Shown here in pieces: positions 1 to 8,532 of a stretch of DNA of 64,000 bases. The DNA lies in contig NZ_JAAVGY010000009.1 in assembly GCF_014799995.1 (NCBI RefSeq), positions 33,649-97,648 of the forward strand. Direction: 5' to 3'. The notes beneath the pieces were generated by a model. It worked only from the letters and a program-made list of their open reading frames with translations, had not been told where the DNA came from and did no database searches. The position numbers and the translations under genes were made by a program. Source of the stretch: Helicobacter sp. (lineage in GTDB: Bacteria; Campylobacterota; Campylobacteria; Campylobacterales; Helicobacteraceae). Within the stretch, counting starts at the first letter, position 1; the number at the start of each line of letters is the position of its first letter.

Positions 1-26
1 TAACCCAAATTTAACACAAGCGAAGC

Positions 27-521
27 TTATTTTGCGGTAAGTTCTTTAATGAATCTATCCGCGAGATAAGGACCATCACCATTTGAGCCAATGAGTTTAA
101 TCTTATCAACAATACCGCGAAAAAGAGCTTCCTCCTCGTGCTGCTCACTGACATACCATTGTAAAAAATTAAAGGTTGGATAATCTTTACTTTGAAGCGT
201 AAAATCCACAAGATTATTGATAGATTGGGTAATTTTTTGCTCGTGCGCATAAGTTTTTTCAAACACATCAAGCAAACCACCGAAGTTGGATTCTGGAGCT
301 GCTATTTGTGCAATGCTCACTTTAGAATCTGTTTCATTGAGATAAGTAATCAAACGTTTTGCGTGTCCGCTCTCCTCATCTGCGTGCTGAAATAAAAACA
401 ATCCTGCACCATCAAAGCTATTTTCGTAGCACCAAGAGCTCATACTCAAATACAGATTTGCCGCATACATTTCTTTTGCAATCTGTTCGTTAAGCATTTT
501 GACAATATCATCTGAAATCAT
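27..521 (-). CDS. pfr: Non-heme ferritin
   Basis: 164-residue ferritin, close in length and sequence to the H. pylori Pfr protein as I remember it. It oxidises Fe(II) at a dinuclear centre and stores iron as a mineral in a cytoplasmic 24-mer. The ferroxidase residues are in the expected places: a Glu near residue 17 in the first helix, the E-x-x-H pair in EESGHAKRL near residue 50, and later Glu/Gln residues around WYVSEQHEEEALF. The start has a good ribosome binding site (AAAGGAG, 6 nt before ATG). A TATAAT box and a Fur-like palindrome lie just upstream, which fits iron control as known for H. pylori pfr. The gene appears monocistronic. Confidence 0.96.
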   Translation of the reverse strand: MISDDIVKMLNEQIAKEMYAANLYLSMSSWCYENSFDGAGLFLFQHADEESGHAKRLITYLNETDSKVSIAQIAAPESNFGGLLDVFEKTYAHEQKITQSINNLVDFTLQSKDYPTFNFLQWYVSEQHEEEALFRGIVDKIKLIGSNGDGPYLADRFIKELTAK

Positions 522-555
522 TTTGTCTCCTTTAGTGAGAATTTAAAAACTTCTA

Positions 556-561
556 ATTATA
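556..561 (-). promoter_or_regulatory. -10 box of the ferritin promoter
   Basis: A perfect TATAAT on the minus strand, 35 bases upstream of the ferritin ATG, in AT-rich sequence. This is inferred from the motif and its position; no transcript start was measured. Confidence 0.55.
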
Positions 562-585
562 AAGTATATTCTATAAAGCTTAACT

Positions 586-600
586 TAATAATAATTATCA
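586..600. promoter_or_regulatory. Fur-type 7-1-7 operator upstream of ferritin
   Basis: TAATAAT-A-ATTATCA matches the 7-1-7 Fur consensus TGATAATnATTATCA at 14 of 15 bases. It lies about 25 bases upstream of the ferritin -10 box, over the -35 region, where bound Fur would block RNA polymerase. Fur control of ferritin is established in H. pylori. The site itself is inferred from sequence. Confidence 0.55.
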
Positions 601-656
601 TTTATGTTTTACAATTAAGAGAATTCTTCTCCGTTTGATTTGGATTTGCTTGGAGT

Positions 657-678
657 TGCCTTGCAATGGTGCAAGGCA
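657..678. terminator. Intergenic hairpin downstream of the traT-like gene
   Basis: Perfect 9-bp inverted repeat (TGCCTTGCA / TGCAAGGCA) around a 4-base loop, 25 bases beyond the traT-like stop codon. There is no clear T-run on either strand, so it may be a weak terminator or an mRNA-stabilising structure. Confidence 0.4.
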
Positions 679-702
679 TTGATAAAATCTTTGAGGTTAA
701 GA

Positions 703-1467
703 TTAGAAAATCCCTGCAATCTGTGTAGAGATTTTTTCTTCCAAGACGGAGATGACTTCTTGCAAATTAAGATTTAGTTTCGTTGCTTCAGCGAAAAGTG
801 TCGTGGATTTTTCGGAATAATTGCCTGTATAAATTTGATTTTTAGTGTGGATTTGGTTTGTGTTAAGATTGCCACCTCCTTGCGTGCTCGCAACCTTTCC
901 GCCAACACTATTCATTAAACCTGCTCTTTGCCCATCATACACGCTAGATTGTCCACCTGCAGTGCCTACTTCATTGACTGCTCCACCTTCAATTCTTTGG
1001 CGGACATTAATATCTACTTGCATTTGAAGAATCGCATCCTCTGTGAGCTTTCCTAGAATTGCACCTGCAGCCACGCCGGCTAATCCGCCCACAACGGTTC
1101 CTGTGGCGGAATGGTGGTTATATCCACCGATACCCGCTCCTGCGATACCCCCTATAATACCTGCTCCTGTGGCATTACTTTCTTGTTTGATATTACAATA
1201 AAGCACATTAGCCTGTAAGATAAAGTTCGCAAGCTCCGGATCTTCTACAATGGTATAGCCTTTGTCTTTTAATTTGTGCAAAATCTTGTATTCCAAATCA
1301 ATGTTTTGTCCGCTTGTGTTGCGCATAACGACAAAGATTGTTTGTTTGGACTTTGCTACAGGATCTATAAAAATACTTTGCGACATTGTTGCTTTGGTTT
1401 CTAAGCTCGTAGTTAAGCAACCGCTAAATGCTAAAACACATAAAATGGGAATCCATATTGTTTTCAT
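703..1467 (-). CDS. traT: TraT-like outer-membrane lipoprotein
   Basis: 254 residues with a lipoprotein signal ending in a lipobox near residue 17 (LAFSGC). It resembles the TraT surface-exclusion / complement-resistance lipoprotein of F-type plasmids along its length: the T-x-M-S-x-x-I-F/W-(I/L)-(D/E)-P start, the NTSGQN segment, the GYTIVEDPELANFILQANVL block, a Gly/Ala-rich hydrophobic centre (about residues 100-140), and the C-terminal EATKLNLNLQEVISVLEEK segment. A stretch of about 30 residues rich in Gly, Gln and Asn precedes that end. It lies among housekeeping and tRNA genes with no conjugation genes near it, so plasmid exclusion is unlikely. A surface role such as serum resistance is inference. 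Confidence 0.85.
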   Translation of the reverse strand: MKTIWIPILCVLAFSGCLTTSLETKATMSQSIFIDPVAKSKQTIFVVMRNTSGQNIDLEYKILHKLKDKGYTIVEDPELANFILQANVLYCNIKQESNATGAGIIGGIAGAGIGGYNHHSATGTVVGGLAGVAAGAILGKLTEDAILQMQVDINVRQRIEGGAVNEVGTAGGQSSVYDGQRAGLMNSVGGKVASTQGGGNLNTNQIHTKNQIYTGNYSEKSTTLFAEATKLNLNLQEVISVLEEKISTQIAGIF

Positions 1468-1549
1468 TATTTGCCTTTTGTAAAATTTATCAAAACATTA
1501 TACCATTATTTGATTATGTTTTTAAAGGGAGATTCTCAAGGGAAATTAA

Positions 1550-1627
1550 TGGGGTGGGCGATGGGAATCGAACCCACGACCCTCAGGACCACAATCTGAT
1601 GCTCTAACCGACTGAGCTACGCCCACC
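1550..1627 (-). tRNA. tRNA-His (GTG)
   Basis: Cloverleaf on the minus strand with anticodon GTG in the loop ATTGTGG. The acceptor GTGGGCG pairs with CGCCCAC, with an encoded G at -1 facing C73, the identity element of tRNA-His. CCA is encoded. It lies 15 bases from the tRNA-Pro gene, so the two are probably cotranscribed. Confidence 0.95.
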
Positions 1628-1642
1628 ATTAAGAATAAAGAA

Positions 1643-1720
1643 TGGTCGGGGCGAAAGGATTCGAACCTTCGACCCCTTGGTCCCAAACCAAGTGCGCTAA
1701 CCAGACTGCGCTACGCCCCG
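1643..1720 (-). tRNA. tRNA-Pro (TGG)
   Basis: Minus-strand cloverleaf with anticodon TGG in loop TTTGGGA, acceptor CGGGGCG/CGCCCCG, T-arm GGTTCGAATCC and encoded CCA. It is upstream of tRNA-His in the direction of transcription. Confidence 0.95.
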
Positions 1721-1870
1721 ACTAAAATAAAGAAGCGCAATTATACTTTTTTAGAACCTTAAATGTCAAGTATGCTTTATTGATTCGCACATCTCACAAA
1801 GATAAAACAAGTCTTGAGTATGCGCCATTATAATTACAGAGATTCCACTTGCAGAATCGTGTTGCTTTCA

Positions 1871-1911
1871 TCATTGCAAGAAAATTTGAAAAATTTTGTG
1901 GCAATCTACGA
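1871..1911. repeat. Degenerate copy of an intergenic hairpin repeat
   Basis: Matches the family frame ATTGC-rAG ... GTGGCAATCyA seen at 49.7-50.0 kb and 63.7 kb. The inner palindrome AAAATTT-GAA-AAATTTT has a sequence of its own. It sits in the 270-base gene-free stretch between tRNA-Pro and pseF, which shows nothing else I recognise. Confidence 0.6.
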
Positions 1912-1937
1912 TTTGGCACAAATGAAATACGCAATTT

Positions 1938-1978
1938 GCGTCATTGTGAGCCGATTTATCGGCGTAGCAACCCATAAG
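1938..1978. repeat. Degenerate copy of an intergenic hairpin repeat
   Basis: GCGTCATTGTGAG followed by the inner palindrome CCGAT-TT-ATCGG, then CGTAGCAACCCATAA. It has the outer frame of the repeat family with a different inner stem, and is adjacent to the copy at 1871. Confidence 0.55.
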
Positions 1979-1992
1979 ATCGCACTAGCTCA

Positions 1993-2682
1993 TTAAGGAT
2001 TCAAAAGTTTAAATTTCAGCTCCGCAAGCTCCCAATCCTCTAGTGTATCAATATCTTGCACGCGAGAGGACGGAAGCAACAAACTCAAAGAATCCTCAAA
2101 GATATTTTCGCGACTTAGCCAAGTCTCTGCGGTAGCAAAGTAAAATTGTCCCGCATCGTGATAGATCTTTTCTAAATCTTGCGAACGTTTCGTGAAGCAG
2201 TTTTTAAAGAGCATCGCATTCTTACCCTTTTGTATGCTAAAGGCGCGATAAGGAGAATAATCATACTCCACCGCACCGAAGCAGTAGCACTCTTGCGCCT
2301 CTTGTTTTGCCATTTCAAAAGCATTTTGCAAAGTGCGATAATCCAATAAAGGCGCAGTGGCATACAAGCAGCACACCCATAAATCCTTGATTGCTTGACT
2401 TTGTGCAAGAGAATTGATTGCGTGTAAAATCACCTCCCGCGTGCCTGCATAATCATTACTTAAATCCTCTGGACGCTTGAGTGCGCGTACGTCAAGATTC
2501 CTAGCAAATTCTAAAATCTCCTCATCATCACTTGAAACGATGATTGCGTCAAAAATTCCGCTCTTTTGGGCGTTTTGTATGCTATAAGACAAAATAGGCT
2601 TGCCACAAAAGTTTTTGAGATTCTTTCTTTTGATTCGTTTGCTCCCTCCGCGTGCGGGGATAACACAGACGCAAGATTCCAT
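1993..2682 (-). CDS. pseF: Pseudaminic acid cytidylyltransferase
   Basis: 229 residues. It activates pseudaminic acid with CTP to give CMP-Pse, the donor for O-glycosylation of flagellin; unglycosylated flagellin does not assemble in Helicobacter. The N-terminus has the CMP-sugar synthetase signature IPARGGSKRIKRKN, followed by SSDDEEI and RPEDLS. It follows pseC with one base between the stop and its ATG, in the order pseB-pseC-pseF. The rest of the pathway (pseH, pseG, pseI) is not in this window. Confidence 0.95.
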   Translation of the reverse strand: MESCVCVIPARGGSKRIKRKNLKNFCGKPILSYSIQNAQKSGIFDAIIVSSDDEEILEFARNLDVRALKRPEDLSNDYAGTREVILHAINSLAQSQAIKDLWVCCLYATAPLLDYRTLQNAFEMAKQEAQECYCFGAVEYDYSPYRAFSIQKGKNAMLFKNCFTKRSQDLEKIYHDAGQFYFATAETWLSRENIFEDSLSLLLPSSRVQDIDTLEDWELAELKFKLLNP

Positions 2683-2683
2683 T

Positions 2684-3844
2684 CTATGCCTTTTGACGCA
2701 CAGATTCTCTCAAAATCGTAATGACTTTTTGCTGCTCTTGTGGCGTGAGTGTGGGGAAAAGGGGCAAAGAAATCACGCGTTTATAATAAGATTCTGCCTC
2801 TTTGAAATCCCCCTTTTTAAATCCAAATTGCCGATAAAAAGGCTGCAAATGAATCGGAATATAATGCACTTGCGCGCCGATTCCAGCCTCTTGAAGTTTG
2901 GCAAATAATTCTTTGCGTTTGATTCCGCTTTTTTTGTTTAGCAAAATCACATAGAGATGAAATGCGCTGTAATTATAAGAGGCGACAAAGGGCAGTGTGA
3001 GCTCTAAATCACATAAGGCTTCATTATAGACTTTAACAAGTTCATTGCGTTTGGAGACATAGGATTCCAAACGTTCTAATTGGGAGATTCCAAGTGCCGC
3101 GTGCAATTCACTAAGGCGGTAATTAAACCCTAATATCTGCTGCTCATAATACCAAGTCCCCGCATTTTTACCTTTGAAATCTTCTATTTTTTTGGTGATT
3201 CCGTGACTTTTAAATTGTTGCATTTTGCTAGCGTATTTTTCATTATTCGTGGTAGCGATTCCACCCTCCGCACAAGTGATAATTTTCACAGGGTGGAAGC
3301 TAAAAATCGTAATCTCACTAAACTTGCAACTCCCAATAGGAAACTTATAGTAGCTCCCACCAAGTGCGTGTGAAGCGTCCTCTATGATTTTAAATTTATA
3401 AGTCTTGCTTAGATGATAGAGGGATTCCATATCGCAGCTTTGTCCTGCGAAATGCACTGCTACAAGCACTTTTGGTCGCTTGTGTTTGGGGGTATGGTTT
3501 AGTTTTTTTTCTAACTTTTGCACATCAAGGTTATAAGTTAGTGGATTAATATCCACAAAATCCACCTTTGCACCGCAATAGATTCCACAATTTGCACTTG
3601 CAACGAAACTATTAGGGGTTGTCCATAGCCAATCTCCCCTTTTCAATCCTAAGGCAAGCGCAGCACAATGGAGGGCGGAAGTCGCACTATTGAAGCTTAC
3701 ACCAAATTCTGCCCCTACCTTTTGGGCTATTTTTTGTTCTAATTCTTGCGCTTTAGGTCCTTGCGTAATCAAAGGAGACTTGAGGGCTTCTACGACTGCT
3801 TGAATATCGGACTCTGTAATCTCTTGTTTGCCATAGGGAATCAT
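2684..3844 (-). CDS. pseC: UDP-4-amino-4,6-dideoxy-N-acetyl-beta-L-altrosamine aminotransferase
   Basis: 386 residues, DegT/DnrJ/EryC1-family PLP enzyme and second step of pseudaminic acid synthesis, aminating the PseB product. The PLP lysine is in SFHPVKIITCAEGG, and the N-terminus MIPYGKQEITESD is typical of PseC. An in-frame start 12 codons further upstream exists, but the ATG chosen here overlaps the pseB stop as ATGA, the usual coupled arrangement, and gives the normal family length. Confidence 0.95.
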   Translation of the reverse strand: MIPYGKQEITESDIQAVVEALKSPLITQGPKAQELEQKIAQKVGAEFGVSFNSATSALHCAALALGLKRGDWLWTTPNSFVASANCGIYCGAKVDFVDINPLTYNLDVQKLEKKLNHTPKHKRPKVLVAVHFAGQSCDMESLYHLSKTYKFKIIEDASHALGGSYYKFPIGSCKFSEITIFSFHPVKIITCAEGGIATTNNEKYASKMQQFKSHGITKKIEDFKGKNAGTWYYEQQILGFNYRLSELHAALGISQLERLESYVSKRNELVKVYNEALCDLELTLPFVASYNYSAFHLYVILLNKKSGIKRKELFAKLQEAGIGAQVHYIPIHLQPFYRQFGFKKGDFKEAESYYKRVISLPLFPTLTPQEQQKVITILRESVRQKA

Positions 3845-4827
3845 TTTAAAAGCTCCAAAAAGTCTTGAGTGCTTAACCACTGCGTGTTTGTCCCAGAATC
3901 ATAAGAAAACCCACGCGGCACGAGTTTGCCACTCTCGCCAAGCGCATTCGTGCTAAAGTCTGTGATGAAGCTAAATTGAATCGTAGGGGCGATGACATAG
4001 TAATCTTTAAATTCATAAGTAATGTGGCTATCATCACTTGGACACATTGTTTCGTGGATTTTCTCACCCGGACGAATCCCGATGATTTTGTGCGGGAGAT
4101 TGGGAGCTAGAGCTTTGGCAACCTCTGTCATTTTCATAGAGGGGATTTTGGGGACGAAAGTCTCGCCTCCTTTCATTCGTTCAAAATTTTTTAAGACAAA
4201 ATCTACACCCTGTTGCAAGGTAATCATAAAACGTGTCATTTCTACATCGGTAATGGGCAGCTCTTTTGCACCCTCACGAAGGAGTTTTTGGAAAAATGGC
4301 ACGACGGAACCGCGTGAGCCAATCACATTGCCATAACGCACGACAGAAAAACGGGTTTTGCGCGTCCCTGCAATGTTGTTTGCCGCGACAAAAAGCTTAT
4401 CACTTGCTAATTTTGTCGCTCCATAAAGGTTAATGGGGTTTGCGGCTTTATCAGTAGAAAGCGCGATGACTTTTGAGATTCCATTGCTAAGGGCTGCGCT
4501 AATCACATTTTGCGCCCCATAAATGTTGGTTTTGATACATTCTGTGGGATTATATTCCGCGGCAGGAACTTGCTTGAGTGCCGCAGCGTGGATAATGTAA
4601 TCAATCCCAATGGTTGCTTCTTTGAGCCTGCTCTCATCACGCACATCGCCTAGAAAATATCGCATACAAGGCGTATTATAAGTTTGTGCCATTTCGTATT
4701 GCTTAAGCTCATCACGAGAAAAAATTACGATTTTTTTGGGTTTATATCTCTTGAGGAGTGTTTGGGTATAGCATTTGCCAAAGCTCCCCGTGCCACCAGT
4801 GATTAAAATACTCTTGTCATTAAACAT
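3841..4827 (-). CDS. pseB: UDP-N-acetylglucosamine 4,6-dehydratase (inverting)
   Basis: 328 residues, extended SDR enzyme and first step of pseudaminic acid synthesis. It has the Rossmann motif GGTGSFG near residue 11, the STDKAANP block and the catalytic YxxxK (YGATK) around residue 140. The ribosome binding site is weak. It is the first gene of the pseBCF cluster, whose stop overlaps the pseC start by four bases. The role is flagellin glycosylation, known from H. pylori FlaA1/PseB and Campylobacter. Confidence 0.96.
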   Translation of the reverse strand: MFNDKSILITGGTGSFGKCYTQTLLKRYKPKKIVIFSRDELKQYEMAQTYNTPCMRYFLGDVRDESRLKEATIGIDYIIHAAALKQVPAAEYNPTECIKTNIYGAQNVISAALSNGISKVIALSTDKAANPINLYGATKLASDKLFVAANNIAGTRKTRFSVVRYGNVIGSRGSVVPFFQKLLREGAKELPITDVEMTRFMITLQQGVDFVLKNFERMKGGETFVPKIPSMKMTEVAKALAPNLPHKIIGIRPGEKIHETMCPSDDSHITYEFKDYYVIAPTIQFSFITDFSTNALGESGKLVPRGFSYDSGTNTQWLSTQDFLELLK

Positions 4828-4934
4828 TTTGCGCCTTATTTGGTAGGATAGATTATAATTATAGCATTATTTCAAGGCAAATATATCAAAAGAGCAAGCG
4901 CATTAAGGCTTTGCTCCTGCAAGGATTCCAAACC

Positions 4935-6263
4935 TTATCTAAACACACGTTTGAAAATCGCCTCTACATTTTTTGTATAGTAACTAAACTCAAAGCATTC
5001 TTGGATTGCTTCCTTGCCAATTAGTCCTACAAGTTCGGAATCGGCTAGCAAATATTGCAGATATAAACTTTCTCCCTGCGCATTCACCGCTGCTTTGCCC
5101 TCTTGCAAATCCGCCCAAACTTTCATCGCATTACGTTGCACGATTTTGTAGGCATTTTCACGACTCACACCCTTTTTGGGAAGCTCTAGTAAAATGCGCT
5201 GGGAGAAGACAAGCCCACCGGTTAGATTGAGATTTTTCATCATATTTTTAGGATATACGACAAGTTTTTCTATCAAACCGCTCAAGCGAGCGAGCATAAA
5301 ATCCGTAGTGATGAAACTATCAGGCAAGATAAATCGTTCCACGCTAGAATGACTAATGTCGCGCTCGTGCCAAAGAGCGACATTTTCCATCGCAGGAAGC
5401 GCGAAAGAGCGAATCACACGGCAAAGCCCTGTGATGTTCTCACTCAACACGGGATTCCTCTTGTGCGGCATTGCGCTACTGCCCTTTTGTCCCTCACTGA
5501 AGTATTCCTCTGCCTCATATACTTCTGTACGTTGTAAATGCCGAATCTCTACGGCGATTTTTTCACAACTGCTTGCAAGCAACGCCAAATCACTCATTAA
5601 TCTCGCATAGCGGTCTCTTTGAATGACTTGATTGCTTGCAGGAGCGGCTTTTAACCCAAGATTCTCGCATACGAGCTCCTCTAGCTCAATGGGTGTGTGT
5701 GCGAGATTCCCCATTGCACCGCTAAGCTGCCCTACGGAAATCACTTCTAAAGTCGCCTCCAATGCCTTTAAATGCCTCCCTATTTCGTCATACCAAATTG
5801 CACAGACAAGCCCAAAGGTAATGGGCTCGCCGTGGATTCCGTGACTGCGCCCTACCATTAGGGTATTTTTGTGCTCCATTGCACGCACCTTAATCACTTC
5901 GCGCAAGTGTTTGACGCCTTGAATGATGATTTTCAAAGAATCCCGCATTTGCAATGCCACCGCAGTATCAATGCAATCACTAGAGGTGATGCCATAGTGA
6001 AACCAACGCGATTCCTCGCCCAAAGATTCTGCTACACTCGTGGTAAAGGCGATTAAATCGTGTTTGGTAACGGCTTCAATTACATCAATCCTTGCAATGT
6101 CAAACTTTGCGTTTTTGCAAATTTTCTCGCAATCAGTATCAGGGATTAACCCAAGTTTATTCCAGCCTTTCACGAGTGCCTTTTCTACTTCTAGCCAAGC
6201 GGAATATTTTGCATTCAAGTCCCAAAGTTTTTTCATCTCTTCGCGTGCGTATCTCTCTACCAT
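4935..6263 (-). CDS. purB: Adenylosuccinate lyase
   Basis: 442 residues, fumarase/aspartase superfamily. It cleaves SAICAR and adenylosuccinate in purine synthesis. The superfamily signature GSSAMPHKRNP is present near residue 262, as are TSSDCIDTA and SHGIHGEP with its catalytic His. Length is normal. Upstream is ...AAGGAGACAATATG, a good ribosome binding site. It is followed at about 100 bases by pseB on the same strand, so readthrough is possible but not evident. Confidence 0.96.
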   Translation of the reverse strand: MVERYAREEMKKLWDLNAKYSAWLEVEKALVKGWNKLGLIPDTDCEKICKNAKFDIARIDVIEAVTKHDLIAFTTSVAESLGEESRWFHYGITSSDCIDTAVALQMRDSLKIIIQGVKHLREVIKVRAMEHKNTLMVGRSHGIHGEPITFGLVCAIWYDEIGRHLKALEATLEVISVGQLSGAMGNLAHTPIELEELVCENLGLKAAPASNQVIQRDRYARLMSDLALLASSCEKIAVEIRHLQRTEVYEAEEYFSEGQKGSSAMPHKRNPVLSENITGLCRVIRSFALPAMENVALWHERDISHSSVERFILPDSFITTDFMLARLSGLIEKLVVYPKNMMKNLNLTGGLVFSQRILLELPKKGVSRENAYKIVQRNAMKVWADLQEGKAAVNAQGESLYLQYLLADSELVGLIGKEAIQECFEFSYYTKNVEAIFKRVFR

Positions 6264-6433
6264 ATTGTCTCCTTAAAATGAAATGAATCTTAGCAATTTC
6301 TTGCCCCAAATTCAAGCCTTAATAATAGCTCCCACTCACAAGCCAAATTGCAAGAGTTTTTTCAAATCACATAAATAAAATCTGTAATCATTGCTTATCT
6401 TTTCACCTCTTTTCTCTTAATGACTTTCTCTCG

Positions 6434-6461
6434 CGTAGAGCTATTTTTCAAAATCTCTACG
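6434..6461. terminator. Hairpin downstream of the restriction-modification island
   Basis: 7-bp inverted repeat CGTAGAG/CTCTACG with a 14-base loop. On the plus strand it is followed by a T-rich run. It separates the R-M genes from purB. I infer terminator function only; otherwise this 220-base gap shows nothing I recognise. Confidence 0.35.
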
Positions 6462-6484
6462 TGTTTGTTTTTAATATCCATTGA

Positions 6485-6857
6485 TTAGTCTTTCCCTTGC
6501 TCTTGCACATTCCAATCAGGGTGTTTGCCACCCTCAACACTTAAGTAGTCCTCCACACAACATTGCTCAATTAGCTTATAGGAAATATAGGCGTTTGGGA
6601 TTCTTTTAAGTCCGAAAAGTCCCTTAATGTCTTTTGTAAAATTCTCTTGGTAAATCATATAAAATTCTATTTTTGCGCCACTTAAGATAGTATGATACAA
6701 AAAATACCAGATTCCAAAACTTCTAATGCTTGGTCGTCCCTTTGTCCCGCCATCACGATAAATAGATAAAGTATTTTTAATGCCTCCCTCACTCTGACTT
6801 CCCTCTACAAATTCCACATCAGCAATTAAAGGCAGTTTTGACTTCGCTTATTTTCAT
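6485..6857 (-). pseudogene. Small gene of the R-M island, apparently frameshifted
   Basis: The open frame encodes about 110 residues from a GTG at 6817, but that codon has no ribosome binding site. A better start is the ATG at 6855-6857, one base after the methylase stop, with GGAG nine bases ahead. From there the frame reads MKISEVK and stops after 12 codons. Removing one A from the AAAA run at about 6835-6838 joins it to the long frame as MKISEVKLPLIADVEFVEG and gives about 120 residues. I do not recognise the family. It is the last gene of the R-M operon and could be an endonuclease remnant or an accessory protein. It could also start at the GTG and be intact. Confidence 0.5.
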
Positions 6858-6858
6858 T

Positions 6859-7755
6859 TCAAAAATCTCCAAATAATGATTGTTGTTTAGTATGTTGCGT
6901 ATCACATACTTGTGCTACTGTGTAATTCTTAACTAATGATTCTTTTATGGCATTTCTGTTGTTTTCACTTGCACCCAAATGATAAAAATGTTCAATTATA
7001 TCAATACTAAACTGCCCCCACAATGTTGATATGTAAATATTCTGTCTATATTGATTGCTATGCCATGTAGATAAGATAAATTTTGCTTGCGTTTTAGATA
7101 AAATATCATAAAGTGCTTGTTCTTTATCCTCACTCCAAGTATTAAAATAATCCGAATGTCTATCAATGTATGGTGGGTCGCAATAGATAAAATCTTCTTG
7201 TTTGGCAAGTTTTAAGCTATCTGTAAAATCACAGACTCTAAATTCATAATCATTGGTTTTTAGCAATTGACTAACCCACTCAATTTGGTTTGTAATTTTT
7301 GTAATATAAGCTTGTGAAAATCTACTTTCTTTCTTACAAAAAGGCACATTGAATCCCCCTTTTGCATTAAAGCGCATAAGCCCATTAAAGCAACTACGAT
7401 TTAAAAATAAAAAATCAAAAGAGTTATGTGTTTTGTTGAATCTTTCTCGTATTCTAAGATAATGTTCTTGCCCATATTTTTGTAGATTAGAACCCTCTTT
7501 ATCGAGATAGTTCCTCATAGAATTTTTGGTAATAAGCCCATTTTGAATATTCTGATAAAACTCGATAATATGAGGATTGTTATCACTAAATATAGCCCTT
7601 TTGGGCGCGATATTAAATCCTACAACACCACTTCCCATGAATGGCTCAAAATAAACACCATTGTTTTTATCCCATTGTAAAAATTTTTTAATGTCTGCAA
7701 CAAGCTTACTTTTGATACCTTGAATTTTAATTGGAGGGATAAATACCTTATTCAT
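6859..7755 (-). CDS. EcoRV-type adenine-N6 DNA methyltransferase (D12 class)
   Basis: 298 residues, very similar to M.EcoRV as I remember it. Shared features include the start FIPPIKIQGIKSKLV, the SAM motif EPFMGSGVVGFN (about residues 37-48), the FLFLNRSCFNGLMRFN and GGFNVPFCKK blocks, and the catalytic DPPY at 193-196. It should methylate GATATC and protect the host from the endonuclease encoded just upstream. The ATG chosen lies inside the endonuclease stop region (8-base overlap) with AGGGGC ahead of it. In-frame codons 18 bases upstream are less likely. The specificity is inferred from homology. Confidence 0.9.
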   Translation of the reverse strand: MNKVFIPPIKIQGIKSKLVADIKKFLQWDKNNGVYFEPFMGSGVVGFNIAPKRAIFSDNNPHIIEFYQNIQNGLITKNSMRNYLDKEGSNLQKYGQEHYLRIRERFNKTHNSFDFLFLNRSCFNGLMRFNAKGGFNVPFCKKESRFSQAYITKITNQIEWVSQLLKTNDYEFRVCDFTDSLKLAKQEDFIYCDPPYIDRHSDYFNTWSEDKEQALYDILSKTQAKFILSTWHSNQYRQNIYISTLWGQFSIDIIEHFYHLGASENNRNAIKESLVKNYTVAQVCDTQHTKQQSLFGDF

Positions 7756-8530
7756 ATTTGCCCCTATATGCAAGATATTCTTTAAGTTTGGTAATTTTCT
7801 TTATGTTTCCTTTGACATCTACAATACTGATTTGTCCATAGTTAATCCAATAATCATCGAAAATCTCTTCACCCAATTCAGCAAAAATACCTTTTTCATT
7901 AAAAATATCGTTAATATTTTTAATGCTTCCTATATTTGCTGTATTTCCACTGCCGCTAGAATCGCTCGCGATTTTGTATTTTTCAACAAAAAATAAGTCA
8001 AGATTTTTAATAACAGATTGAATGGCTTTTAAGTCTTGTAGTGTATATCTTTGTAGTTCGTTCACAATAACTCTGTCATAAATTATACCCAAACAGAAAT
8101 GCCCCAGATACTCTTTATAGGGGAATTGAATATTTTTAGTAGATTCTCTGTTCTTAAAATATTCTCCATGAGAACCTAATGTAAAGCCATTGCAAAGTGT
8201 AGGATTATTTTCAATACGGTAGGTCGTTTTTAAATCTACTGCAAACTTAATATGGGAATCTATTTTTGAAACAAACGATAAATCGGGATAATAATTTTGA
8301 TGATTTGGTAAAACAATATCGAAATTATATTGAATAGCAAAATCTTGTATAAATGGGAAGATATGAATCTCCAAAATTTTAGAAATAATTTTAGTATCAC
8401 TAGAGATACTAAAAATTGTTTTATCGATGTCAATAAAACCCTTAACTTTCCATTCATCTTTTTCGCAAATTTTATCTTTTAAACTGCAAAGGAACACCCT
8501 AAATTCCTTTTTAAACATTTGTTTATCCAT
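7748..8530 (-). CDS. EcoRV-type restriction endonuclease
   Basis: 260 residues. It aligns with EcoRV throughout: ISSDTKIISKILE, YYPDLSF, FAVDLKTTY, FTLGSHGEYF, NIQFPYKEYLGHFCLG, GSGNTANIGSI, KGIFAELGEEIFDDYW, YLAYRGKYE. The PD-(D/E)xK residues are D83, D99 and K101, matching D74, D90 and K92 of EcoRV. The recognition loop of EcoRV (around residues 182-188) is almost unchanged, so the same GATATC target is predicted. The ATG at 8530 follows AAAGGAG at five bases and sits two bases after the stop of the upstream methylase. Nothing in the reading frame suggests inactivation. Confidence 0.9.
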   Translation of the reverse strand: MDKQMFKKEFRVFLCSLKDKICEKDEWKVKGFIDIDKTIFSISSDTKIISKILEIHIFPFIQDFAIQYNFDIVLPNHQNYYPDLSFVSKIDSHIKFAVDLKTTYRIENNPTLCNGFTLGSHGEYFKNRESTKNIQFPYKEYLGHFCLGIIYDRVIVNELQRYTLQDLKAIQSVIKNLDLFFVEKYKIASDSSGSGNTANIGSIKNINDIFNEKGIFAELGEEIFDDYWINYGQISIVDVKGNIKKITKLKEYLAYRGKYE

Positions 8531-8532
8531 TC

